This document shows positions 13,970 to 26,200 of a DNA stretch of 64,000 bases, piece after piece (position 1 is the first letter of the stretch; each line of letters opens with the position of its first letter). Source of the stretch: Nansenia antarctica (Eukaryota > Chordata > Actinopteri > Argentiniformes > Microstomatidae). A model generated the notes under the pieces. That model saw nothing but the letters and a program-made list of their open reading frames with translations. It searched no databases and was not told the origin of the DNA. A program made the position numbers and the translations under genes. The stretch is taken from NCBI GenBank assembly GCA_963989245.1, contig OZ022342.1, forward strand, positions 55,691,478 through 55,755,477, written 5' to 3'.

Positions 13970-14106
13970 CTGTCGCTTTTATCCAAAGCGACTTACATTG
14001 CAGTGAGTACATACATTTTAAAGTATACAGTATATGGTCTCAGTGGGAAACGAACCCACAACCTAAGCATTGTTACCGCAATGCTCAACTGAGCTACAGA
14101 GGACCA
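13970..14106 (-). mobile_element. tRNA-like SINE fragment
   Basis: Contains gtcgcttttatccaaagcga and gggaaacgaacccacaacct (minus-strand B-box-like), typical of widespread fish SINEs. It is truncated. Confidence 0.5.
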
Positions 14107-14385
14107 CACTGAGCCACAGAGGTCCAGAGTTCATAAGTGTGAAACACATTTAAACGGCTACCAATAGAACAGGCAAGTAGGCAGTGGTGGCAATGGAACT
14201 CTGTCTGGGAATAGTCACAGTTGCTCATAAAAAAAGATAGCGACACAAATACCACTGCTGCTAACTTTTACAGCTCACTTTAGAACAGGCCAGCGAACAT
14301 GGAGTTGAATATAGCTCTGAATCATCAGCAGTGTAATGGATGGAATGGGATGGTTGAGTATGGATTTCCTTTTCCTAGAGTTCCA

Positions 14386-14421
<36 letters not shown>

Positions 14422-14796
14422 ACACCTGTGTGACTGACACACAAATGCACAAATACTGTATGCCTGTCACTCAAAATAACATAAAATGATAGGCTCCTGA
14501 AGTCAGTTTCCTTGACAGTACCCAGATAGAGTCCGACTGTAACATCTCCCTATCCCCAAACCCCTGCTTCTCATCACATATTCTATACTTGCTATAGGTA
14601 CAGTATCATATCAACACATGACTATCTTTACAGGCAAAGTTGTCTGTTTAATGGCAACACACATTCGACACTATTCCAAAACCATCTCAACACCATCACA
14701 GAGTTGATGTATCCAATGTTAAAAAGTCTCTGTCACAGCATTGGAGTACATAGAGTAGTTTAAGTATAGAGACCCAGTTGTGAGGGACACACTCAC

Positions 14797-14904
14797 CCGG
14801 GCTGAATTGTAGACGCCGCTGGACTCCCTACTTGTCTGTTGCCCTGCAGCACCACAGAGCCTTTTTGTTGTAAGGAGTCCTGGCTTCACTGTCACCCGTC
14901 TCAT
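14797..14904 (-). promoter_or_regulatory. weak candidate 5' UTR exon for the long coro1c transcript
   Basis: A consensus minus-strand donor, CAGCCCGG|gtgagt, ends at 14797. If spliced to the long exon at 11000, the open frame here would stop at once (TGG AAC TAA), so it could only be untranslated leader. The support is the donor and its position alone. Confidence 0.18.
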
Positions 14905-16818
14905 ATGCTTCCATGCACATCCCTGCCCCGTGATGTCAGAATGGCTTCATTTGACTAACTCAATAAGAGTTCTTTCTGCCTTGTGCATTTAGCCAATAAG
15001 GCCATGTCAAAAGCCAAAGGCAAACAGATAGAATAGTGCTGTACAATGTGAGTGAGGACAAAGCCTTCCCTGTACATCCCTGCAAAACAAAAGCAGATTT
15101 CGAAAGACACCCTTATTTCAGACATACTAGCTCTCTCCTATAATTAATATACGGTAGTTACAACTGTGGATAGGCCATAGGGGGTACAGACAAATCAGGT
15201 CTTATGTGTAAAACATACTATAAAGATACCAATGAACTCATTTGAAGTATTCAACAATGATTAAATGTTAGACTCAAAGTATGCATCAGATAGTGGAAAC
15301 TAAACCGTCTGCTTTGAGTACTCAGATCAATTTAGGAAATTAGATTGGCTTTTTATTTGGGCCACAATTGAGTTGTTGAGTTCAACGTGCAATCAATTTA
15401 GTATGGAACATGTGGGTGAAAAGAATTACAACACATTGGCAAGACAGTGTCTGATACCAATTGATAATGTCTGTAAGGAATAAGAGGAAGACATGTACAA
15501 CACCGCTCAGTACACAGTATAGCCCACACAGTCAAGTCAATACATTATGCAGAGAGGAAATGGTTTATTTCCATGATACACATTGACTGAACATCATTTT
15601 AACAAAATGTAAAAAAGTGCATTATACATTAACATTGCCAGTGTACATCGCAAACAATAAGTTACAGCTTAAAAAATAAAAATAACTAACAAAAACAATC
15701 AATGTAACAAAATAACTCACTCTCAATGTGATTATGTATGTTTTAGAGATGTTCACTCATTCATGCCATATCTACAAAACATCTCTTCAAGCTCGTCGTC
15801 AAGGTAACGGGTGAATATTGGGGATATGATGGCGTACTCTTACTGTAAGTATCCCCATCATCATTTGTCTCAATGTCTCTACATTTTGCCTTCACCTTAT
15901 CACAGACACATGTGGATGTAATCACTCCCTATCACTCAGCAGTAATGACGAGTTGAAGGATTGTCAGTCAGGGCCAGTGTACCCCAAGATGCCTGAATGT
16001 ACTGTAGCTCTCTGTGCCTGTGTTCGTCCAAATGCAAACCCTCTGAATTTCTCTCAATATCAAATAAATATCTGTCAAGCAAAATGTGTGTGTGGGGGTG
16101 AGAGTTTGTGCGTGTGTGTGTGTGTGTGTGTGTACAGTATAGGTGTTATGTATGTACCGGGCGGGGGGGGGCATCAAGATAATCATTAAGGGGCATAGGG
16201 CATGTACAGTAGTGGCCATTCCATGGATACACTCATTCGCAATGACTCTGCAAAGCCTGCAGTGCAGTAGGACAGAGCTAAGGCCAAGGTTAAGGCACTT
16301 ATGTAGAAATATACAACAAATCAAAACAATGATTCAAAACACAATCGTACATAGTGCAGCAGATTAAGCGTACAGCGGTGATTCAGCAGTTGGTGAAGAC
16401 ATTGATTTTGACAGCATGTGAATCTTCAATCATAATGGCCTACAGCTAAACTGTTAGGAGCATGACATACTGACTAAAAAGGATCATCTGAACCCAACCA
16501 CCTTGGTGTCATATACTGTAGTGTATAATAAAGCATTCAGGACTGGGAACTTTCAGGATCCCAGTGCTCAACTATTGACCCTTCATACTAGTGTTATTTT
16601 TGGCCTAGTGGATTCTAGTGGCTATAAACGATCACCTGTTACTGTACGTCAGACATGACATCATGCTCATAACAGTCATATGCTAGGCTTTACAACAGGG
16701 GAATTCAAATTAAGGGCAACCCAAGTTATCTAAATGGTGACCACACTAACCTCAAGTGCAAAGTATCTGAAAAACTGAATAAAAAGAATTTATTTCAGAG
16801 GGATTCAATTAAATCATA

Positions 16819-17323
16819 TACACTCACGAACACTTTATTAGGAACACCTGTCCACCTTCTCATTCATTCAGGTGGTGTAATGTTTCCAATCAATCATTGC
16901 TTGAACGCCACAGCCTACTTGAGTATTGTTGCTGACCATGTGCATCCCTTCATGGCCACAATGTACCCATCTTCTAATGGCTACTTACAGCATGATAATG
17001 CACCATGTCACAAAGCAAAAGTAATCTCAAACTGGTTTCATGAACATGACGAGTTCAGTGTTCTTTAGTGGCCTTCCCTGTCACCAGATCTGAATCCAAT
17101 AGAACATCTTTGGGATGTGGTAGAACAGGAGATTCACAGCTTGAAAGTGCACCTGAAAGATTTGCAGGAATTGCGTGGCGCAATCATGCCATCTTGGACC
17201 AGAATCTCAAAGGAATATTTCCAACATATTCCTATATTACAAGAATTTAGGCTGTTTTGAGAGCAAAGGGAGGCCCTACTCAGTATTAGTATAGTGTTCC
17301 TAATAAAGTGTTCAGTGAGTGTA
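16819..17323 (+). mobile_element. internally deleted Tc1-like transposon with degenerate transposase C-terminus
   Basis: Terminal inverted repeats cactcacgaacactttatta and taataaagtgttcagtgagt are flanked by TA, the Tc1/mariner target. Inside, the plus strand reads fragments of the DDE transposase (LQHDNAPCHKAK, then past an in-frame stop WPSLSPDLNPIEHLWDVVEQ). The 5' part of the gene is missing and the frame carries a stop at 17067, so it is dead. Confidence 0.85.
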
Positions 17324-18118
17324 TATTCTCTGTAAAAGATTATCATGGAAAAGCATTTTGGACACAGCTCAGCACCTACTCTACAAAGTCCCAGTTTCTC
17401 CCCTACTTTTCCTATCGTTGAATACCTACCAGTGAACACAGGCAAAAATCCTACCATGCCTTCAGGCATTAAATGCCCTTTTCAACAACATCAAAATATT
17501 TACTGACCACAGAACATCAAGTAAATACTTATTCTGTGGCTTGAACTCAAAGTAAATGCAATTTGATTAGACTAGCAGGCTATGTCTGCGCGACACACAG
17601 AAACCACTGCCTCTCATGACAGTTACTGATGTAACATGCTGAGAAGCTTAGTTGACTCAAAGTCCTGTTTTTTTGTTCAGTCACAAATCAAAATGTCTGT
17701 CTACATGACGTACTACTGTGTCATTAACAAATGTACAAGTCATACTCGTAAGGTGTTACAGTTCTTTTGCATTCACACACAACTTTCCCATCTTTCCAGA
17801 GCACTCACATTATAGGAACATGGTAAGTTACCATGGTAACAGTATTTGATGTATGCGCCTGCACACACACTGCCCTTGCACAGTCGATGTGCCAAACGCA
17901 TTAGTAATAACAAACAAAACCCACAACTTTCATAAACAAATAATACCCTGTGGCAACTTTAGATTGGCTGTGAGAGGCTCAACCACCTGCATATTAAGTG
18001 CCAGTTTATCAAATTAGAACAAACACAAAATAAATAATCTATCTGATAAATAAAGGGAATAATTAAGGGGAGCATTGGTCTAACAGCATCTAGGATGACA
18101 GATCCCCAGTCAGATTTT

Positions 18119-18469
18119 AGGGCTCTGCACACAGCGTGCGATTTCTGTTGCGCGTCAACATTCCATTTTGAAGTTTGAATGGAAGTCTATGAGAACATCG
18201 CATTTCAACACACACGGCCCCGATTTTAATCGCACGGCGAAAATTCGATTCCATTCATTTTGAATGGGACAAAGCACACGGCGTGCGAGTTTTGTCGCAC
18301 TGTCAAATTTGTGCTTTTTCCCATTCAAAATGAATGGAATCGAATTTTCGCCGTGCGATTAAAATCGGGGCCGTGTGTGTTGAAATGCGATGTTCTCATA
18401 GACTTCCATTCAAACTTCAAAATGGAATGTTGACGCGCAACAGAAATCGCACGCTGTGTGCAGAGCCCT
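18119..18469. mobile_element. MITE-like perfect hairpin, 151-bp arms, 49-bp loop
   Basis: Left arm 18119-18269 and right arm 18319-18469 are exact reverse complements by eye, both ending in agggctctgc. The loop (18270-18318) contains a second, partly related copy of the terminal motif (gcacacggcgtgcgag). There is no coding capacity. It lies between coro1c and ssh1, probably downstream of the ssh1 stop in its 3' flank. Confidence 0.9.
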
Positions 18470-20284
18470 TTTGAGTTCTTCGCTGTCATATGAATGTACT
18501 TTACAACAGCTATGGAAGTGTATTTCTGGAGTAAACTTGTCGCGTGCTCCCGCTATGTCGAGGCTGTTTTTGTCTCGGCTTCCTTGTTTGGCTGTTAGCT
18601 CTGCCATGCTAATGCCAAGAGGCTGAGAAAGCGGCTTTTTCCAGCTAAATCACATTACAGGTCTGTGTGCTGTACACAGATACTGTTGCCTTCCTGACAA
18701 ATAGGAACTCCTCAATCTGGCACAAATGTAAAAGCAAATAAAAAACCAGCCAGTTAAAAGTAAATTAAGTAAATAAGTGAAAACAGATATGTTGTATCAG
18801 ATGACTAAAACAGTAGTTATGCTTAAATATATGGCAAGGACTCCATCTTAGTGGCCACTAATATACTGCAATACCATTGTTGTGCCTTGGCCTTAGAGTG
18901 TCAAACATTTAGTCTTGTACAGCTTAAGTATCACAGCGTAACAAATGATGTTTGTTAACAGTACAAAGAAAGGTGGTCTAATGCTGCTCAGTCTCTGTGG
19001 ACAAGTGGCACAATAACAGTTAATTGAAGCAGATTTCACAAAGCCCTGACATCTACTGTCCAGCCCAGTCCATCTGAGATTGTGTATGTGTGTGGGGGGG
19101 GGGGGGGGGGGGGGGGTTAAGTGCTTGATAGACTAAAGCTTCACAGTTGAAGTGTACAATTTGAAGAATACAGTTTGGAAAACCTTCAGTCAATCACAAC
19201 CTAGTTCATTTCCTTTGAAAGAGTCAGAGTGATAAAGCTGTGTTCAGAGACAGATGACACTATGGCCATGACTACAGCTGGTGTGTGGGGGCAGAGGACT
19301 ACCACAAGGGTACAGTATAGTGATGCAGCTTTGTGAAATCCACCAAATATCTTACCTCTAGTTTTAGTGACTAACATGTAAGTTAGTCATTTATCAGATC
19401 GTCCAGCGTCATTGCACAACAGTGCTGAGAGTCCAGCTGTGGCTAACCAAAAGCTCACTTGCTCCCTCTAGGCATTGTAAGCATGACCCAAATGACCTTA
19501 ACGGAATAGAAAGAAATCCTTCCAAGAAGAGAACATAAAAAAAAGAAGAAAAAAAAGAGAGGATTTCTTCAATATCATTTTCTAAACTGCATTTCTTCCC
19601 ATCATCCATAGCATGCGTGATAGGTTAAGTCTGCTGCTCCCATGATGAGGGAGCTCTAACCCCGGCGGGGACACTGTTGTCTGACACTAGACTGCCATGA
19701 AAAGACTGTTACTGACGATTTGAAGACGTTATTACATTAAGGACCTCAATGGAGGAGGCCATGGTGAACCAGCCATTGTGGACAGAGAGAGGCAAGTCAA
19801 CAAAGCAAGTCTTTGACCGAGACAGTCTCCGTGGTGCACTACTTTGCATGAGAGGCAGGAGGATGCTCATATGGTTAGTCGTTTAAGTGACGCTGGAACA
19901 GCTGGAAAACATGTTAGGATTCACTTTCCCAGTAATCTGCTCAGGTGAACACAAGGAGATAAGAGTGGATCAAACAAACAGGGGCACAGTTGCACACATT
20001 GGCTGAGCGCCTTCGTGAGTATCGTCTCCAATAATATCTCTTATTTGGATTGATAAACATACAGTACAGTACATTAATAGCAGGAATACAAATTATGTTG
20101 TTCTTTTCTTCCTCTCAATCAACGTGCCAACGTTTGTACCTTCCAAGAGGCAGAGAGGAATCTCCAGGCATGTCTCCTCTGCAGACAGACCACAGCTCCA
20201 TGGTCCTCGACATCAGCTCCCTCCTATTTGTGGTGCAACAAGACCCAACCTGTCTAGTGGGTGAGACCCAACAGCAGTGTATGA

Positions 20285-23200
20285 TCAGCTCCAGGGGGTG
20301 GGAGGGGGCTCTGAGGGGTCCCCCTGGGAAGAGGGCTCCCCTGGGGGCACGGCCAGGTCTGAGGGGCGGGCTGGGGGCTCGGTGGTGGCGAAAAGCTGTG
20401 CGTCAGCCAGGGCTGAGGAGAAGGCGGCCGAAATGGAGAGGTCCTCGGAGGAGAAGGTGAGGCCTCCCAGCTTGGCCAGGGAGCTGGAGCGTTTGAGGCG
20501 CGTGGGCATGGTGAGACCGGCCAGCCTGATGCGGGCCTCTATCTCCTGGGCGCGCTGGCGGACCACGCCTGTGTTACCCTCACGGACACTGCCCAGGCTT
20601 CCGCTGCTGGAGCTGCGGGCGAGAGTGCAGCTGTAGGGGGGGGAGGACACGGCCGTGTGGGTCACGGCGGAGCCATGCGGGGACGTCACTGGAGTGGTGT
20701 TCATCTGGGGATCTACAGCTGTGACAGAACAACTGGTGGTGGGGGTCTCTGACTGCCCGCCTACACTTCCCTCTACCTCCATGTCCTCCACCACCACCGA
20801 CGCCCCCAGGCCCTCCGAGCTCAGCTCCATCTGCTCAGGTAGGGGCCCAGCCGAGGGCAAACCCTCCATGGCCAGGCCTGAGAGCTTCTCCAGCTGCTCT
20901 GCCCGCTGCCTGACGAGCCCCGGCTCTGGCCCCATCCCCATCCTGTGGGATTCGTGCAGTAACTCTACCTCGCCACCAGGGGAGTCCATCTCCAGCCCTG
21001 GCTGCAGCGCTGCAGCCTCACCAGGAGCCACTGCTGCTGGCCTCTCCCCCTCCAGGCTGAGCTTCAGCAGCGTCAGCTCTGTGATGGCTCCGGTCCCTCC
21101 GGCCTCCCTGCTCCCCCGGGGCTCGTGCTCGTCCTCCTCCTCCTCATCCTCCTGCAGCTCGTCCATGTTCTCCGTCTCCAGGGAGCACCTGTCGCGGGGC
21201 AGCTCTTCGCAGCTCATCGGAGACACCAGGCGTTGGCGGTAGGCCTCCAGGCGCGCCACGGTGGCGGGGAGGGGGGGGCAAGGGGCACAGTGGGGAGGCG
21301 CAGGGGTGGGGGCAAAGTGAGTCCCAGGCGGGTCTATCGAGATGGTCGGCAGGCCGCAGTGGCGCGTGGGGTTAAGGCGGTGTGTGCGGCCTCCGGCTGG
21401 GCGCTCACAGCGCCGCCCTGGGGGGAGACGCAGGCAGTCTGTACAGGACTGGTAGGAGGGCTTCACCTTGGAAGGGTTTCTTGTGCTAGCACTGTCCTAA
21501 ACAGAAGAAACAGACAGACAGAGGGAATACATGGTCAGGCACAAAGACGGAGGGAATGATAGCCAAATTCTGTCAGGTCTGCAAACTAATAACGTAGTGC
21601 TCGTCATTTCTGGCAGAAGTCATTACGGGAGTAAAATGTGATCAAATAATAACAGAAATGTTACGTTTATGGCAATACATCATACTTAGGTACAGGCTTA
21701 ATGTCTGCAATACAGCCACTAGGCCAGGTGTAGTTATGAACGAACCCTCACAGGATAATTGCTGTTAATGGTAACATACTAACATTACACCGTCTAATGG
21801 CTTCTCTACTCACGTCGAAGGCGGCAGGGCAGCTGCGCTTGCCCGCCAGTCGGTTACTGTTATTGGCATTCTCATTGTTGAAGCGGTTCACGTTGGCCAG
21901 ACCGAGCCTGCTCTCCTCATCCTTGCCGTCTGCCGCTCCCTCTCCCGGCGTCCGGGCCAGGGCGGCCATCTCGGCCTCCTCCTTCTGCGCCTCCTCCTCC
22001 TCGTCCTCCTCCTCCACGGTGCTGAACTCCAGAGGCTCCAGACGTCCGCAGGTCTGGGCCGCCGTGCCCTCGCCGGGCAGGGCCAGCTGGGCCATGGGGA
22101 AGCCCTCGTCCTCCAGCAGGGCGTCCCTCTCCACGTCCTCGATCTCGATGAACACCCTCTCCATGCCCAGCAGGGGCGGGCCACGGACGGGGGTGGAGGG
22201 CTCGCTGTCCAGGGCTGTGTCCGACAGGCGTCTGAAGTAGTAGTTGTAGTTGAGGGGGTCCAGGGGCTCCACCCCCAGTCCCATGCCTCTGCAGGGGGAG
22301 GCCCCGCAGCCCCCCCAGGCCTCGTCTTCATGCACAGGGGTCTCGTCCCCAGGAACCTCCAGGCCAGAAGCCTGCAGCTCTTCTGAAGGGTCCTCGCCAG
22401 CCTCGGGCCTCCACAGCCTGTTGTGTCGTTGCTTACTGGGGAGGGTGGGGGTGGAGAGGGTGGGGGTGGAGAGGGTGGGGGTGGAGAGGGTGGGGGATGT
22501 AATGTGAATGTATGGGACAAATGATGCAGTACTACAACCTAGTGGCCAAATTTGGTTGGACAACCGTCACAATTGCCCGGCATCAACACAGGCGGGGTTT
22601 CCACATTGTCACAGTTGCCCGCCCCTCAGCGCGGGCACCAAATATATTGTGGGACCAGATGAGCATGTGTTTAACAACCCCGAACAACACTGCCAGCACA
22701 GTACGGCTCGGTACAGAGATTGAGTTTATGAACAGGGCCGGCCGCTGGCATAAGCAGGTTTCTATGCGGTTTCCATAACATTTAGCATAAGCTCCTAGCC
22801 GTCAATCAAAAAGTCTGCTACCCCCGTCGAAGAAAAACACCCGTCAATGAAAAAGTCCGCTAGCACCCGTCGACAAAATAACAATCTAAAAACAGAGCTA
22901 GCACCCCCCCCCCCCCTCACATAAATGTGAAACATGACATAAACCCAGACTCACCTGGCATCCAGAATGCCCTCGTACTCCGCCAGCTGTCTCATGAAGC
23001 CCGCGTTGGGCCGGGCGATGCCCCTCTTCTGCTTCACAAAGTTGTAGGCCTTCTCCAGAGACCAGCCGTACTCCTTCATGGCGTAGGCGATGACGGTGGA
23101 CGCAGAGCGGCTCACGCCCATCTTACAGTGGACCAGGCACTTGGACTGGTTCTTTCTGTGGGACAATAATAAACTCTGAATTTAACCAAATAAAATAAAT

Positions 23201-26200
23201 GTAGTCCCTAAGCCACATAGAAAGTCAACACACGGGGCGCTTAGGTGGCGTAGCGGGTTAAGCGTCGACCATGTAACCGCAGGGTCCCCGGTTCGATTCC
23301 AGCCGGGGACATATCCTGCATGTCATCCCTCCTCTCTCTCTCACCCATCCTTCCTGTCATAATCTATACTGTACTGTCAATAAAAAATATGAGTGGGACT
23401 GCCCCACTCAGAAAAAATAAAAAATAAAATAAAAAAGTCAACACACTTTCAGTGCATGCAGCAAATTCACACAATCCCAACCGACTTCCTGGGAAAGCCT
23501 ATGGTTGTTCTGAGGTGGAAAAACAGTAAGTCTACTTCACATGCTCTAATACATGTGGGTTTGTTAGCTTATAGAGGCTGTCTGGGAAGGAGGATCTCAC
23601 TTGGCTCTGACGATGAAGTTGTAGGTGTCGTTCCAGTGTGCCAGCAGGTCAGTGGCCTCCTCGTCGTAGACGCGGATGTTGTGGTAGGAGAACGTCCCCG
23701 GGAAGAAGTTGTCAATCTCCCTGGTGACGTTGAGGATGTAACCCACACTACACCCCCAAAAAACAAAAACAAAAAACATGCGTCAGCCTTTTAAGTTTAA
23801 GTGGTGCTACACATTCAAGCACACACTTTTATGTATGGGTGGTGGGCCTTTTGGAGGACAGATACCTGACAATGATGACCTGACACACATGTACAAAAGG
23901 GGAATACAACCAACAATACAATAAGGTGATTGTGAGCCAGGACTGAGCAGCCGAGCAGTTTAGACACAGCTGCACAAGTGTTTGTCACAGAGGCCCACTC
24001 ACCCACAGTCCCTTAGTTCATCCAGGTTGGAGGCGTTCCACTCAGAGCCCTAAAACAGGGGCAAACAGAGAAATGAGCATCAACCAAACTCAGATTAAGG
24101 GTTTAGATCAACTCGAGTTACTCAGGATTCAGGTTAGAATCAACTCTGTATACTCAGGTTAAGGGTTTGGATCAAGTTATCTACTTTAACTAACAGATAA
24201 ACTCTTCATAATAGTGACATTGTGCAGTGGAACCAATAAAACAGCCGTGGTCAGGGAGTAACTACCTACTTTGCTGCAGGGTCACAGTAGCTAGTAGTAG
24301 TTGGGTTAGTTGAGAGGTTAGAACAGAGGATAGATAGGGTATGGACCGATGTCATGAGGGTAAAAGTCTCACCAAGTACAGATGGTCGAAGATGAGAGTG
24401 GCCTTGTCCATCTGACCCAGGATCAACAGCATCTCGTTATCAATGAACTCTTTGTACTCCTTCAGGTTACAGCTCATATGCTGCTCTAGCTCCGTGCGGA
24501 TCTGAGAAGGGTTAGGATTAGTGGTACAGACTCTACAAAGCCAAGCTTCTTATGGTCAATTTGAAGCGGTTACATTTTGAATTCCCCAACACAATCAAGG
24601 ACTCCAGTCAAGTTTAAACCAAGTTAGTTTTACATGGACTACGGGGACATTTTCCCCACCAGAAAACGAGAGGGCTCTCTGACTCAGTCCTACAGCATTG
24701 AATCTACAAGGCAAGGAGGCTCCTATGAGGCCTGATGGCACATACCTCTTTAGACGTGACATTCTCCAGGTCCTGGAACATCATGATGCCACGTAGTTTG
24801 GTTTTGATAAGACACTCTGTTCTCTCTCTCTCCGTGGGCCTGTCCAAGCCAAATCAATACATCAATATTACTAATGCACGACACTTCATCATTTCACCCC
24901 CCAGAGACTTTAACAACTACTAATGTGGAGCCAGCATAAAAGACCATGCCAAATGACTGTCAAGCTGAACGGAACCAGTTAAACAAATTGTTTCCATTTA
25001 TTTCCCCATCTAAAATCGCAATGTAATTGCACTGGTTGTAGAAAACGTGCTATACTGTCTGATGATGATTTGAACCCCTGAAGTGAATGACGGAGGTCTT
25101 TACCGGTCCACAAACATGGCAGGGGAGTCAGGCCTGGTGGTCTCCAGGTCGGTCATAGCGTTCCACTCGTTGACGCAGCTCTGCTCTGAAGTGATGCAGC
25201 TCTCATAGAAGCCCATCCAGGTGAGAGCCATGCCCCCGGGGAAGTAGTTGTACCTGCGAGACACCTCGGACACCTTGTGGAGGATCTGCAGCGCAGACCT
25301 ACAGACACAGACGGGCACATACAGACCTGACTCAGTGATACAGTATAGGTTAAGGTCAGTTAGCATCTGTGCTAACTCTACTAATGTTATGACTTATGAT
25401 GCATCAGTCTGGTCGGTGATTCTTACTAACAGGAGATACGAGGGAGCAAACCATGAGGCTACTGAGAACGAGATCTGAGTGTGTTAACATGACTGTTAGG
25501 CTCCTGCCCAAGTTGCTCCATTGAGGTGGTGTGCAGCTCCATTGAGGAGGAGGAGGCGGTGCCATGGGATGCTGATGTGAAGCACCCGTGTCTGAGTTCT
25601 AAGCCCTTCAGAAGATGCAGCCTGTGGAAATGTGTGGTTGCCCTCTCAACACTGCCTACCTTTGGTTTCTGTATCTTGTCTCTGTTTGGTTATGGGTTTA
25701 GTTTGTGTTTGATTTCTCCCTTTTGATGTAGCTTTTGTTGACCTTGTCTGGCAGGGCGGTGAGTGCTTTTTCCTTTGTTTCGTTTTCCCCTTCCACCCTG
25801 CCACAGACTTGACAACTTAAGGTAGTGGGGAGTGCCCGTTACTTTACTTTGGGGAGTAGATGTTTTGTTTTCTGTGTACCGGTAGGTATGAGGGCCTACT
25901 ATTAAAACCTTTTATACGCCAGTTCAGTGACTCTGTCTAACTTCTTATGGTGTGGCTTGCTTTATGTGTACGGCTTATTGAACAGCACTATAGTTAAGTC
26001 CCTTTTGGTTTTCTGGGGACATTTTCAGTTGGAACAAGGACATTTATATGGCACTGACAACTATCGACCAGTAGGAGGTGCAGGGACACAAAGCTGCCGG
26101 TATTTCACCATCCATAATAACTCCCAATACTTTATAGTTTACACTCATCATTACCTTCACTCATATTCATTATACAACTCATTACAAAAAAGCTGTTTTG

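Larger units (their letters stand above)
11003..20284. other. coro1c upstream region and ssh1 3' flank
   Basis: No coding exon is recognised. It contains inverted-repeat, SINE, Tc1 and hairpin elements, a poly-G run at 19096-19117 and a weak 5' UTR exon candidate at 14797. No convincing minus-strand AATAAA occurs within the first 1.5 kb after the ssh1 stop, so its 3' end is unplaced. Confidence 0.6.

Noticed and set aside
20655..21559. Plus-strand frames of 144-195 codons
   Set aside because: Antisense to ssh1's last coding exon, which has clear Slingshot homology.
21888..22520. 210-codon minus frame rich in Pro, Arg and Trp
   Set aside because: Out-of-frame shadow of ssh1 exon 22435-21814 plus the CT minisatellite.
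23232..23312. Possible tRNA gene (B box ggttcgattcc)
   Set aside because: Acceptor stem and anticodon arm do not form, and the SINE body and A-rich tail follow; the same family occurs at 745-909.
25480..25960. Possible LTR-like segment in an ssh1 intron
   Set aside because: T-rich with an attaaaa motif but no matching second end or duplication.
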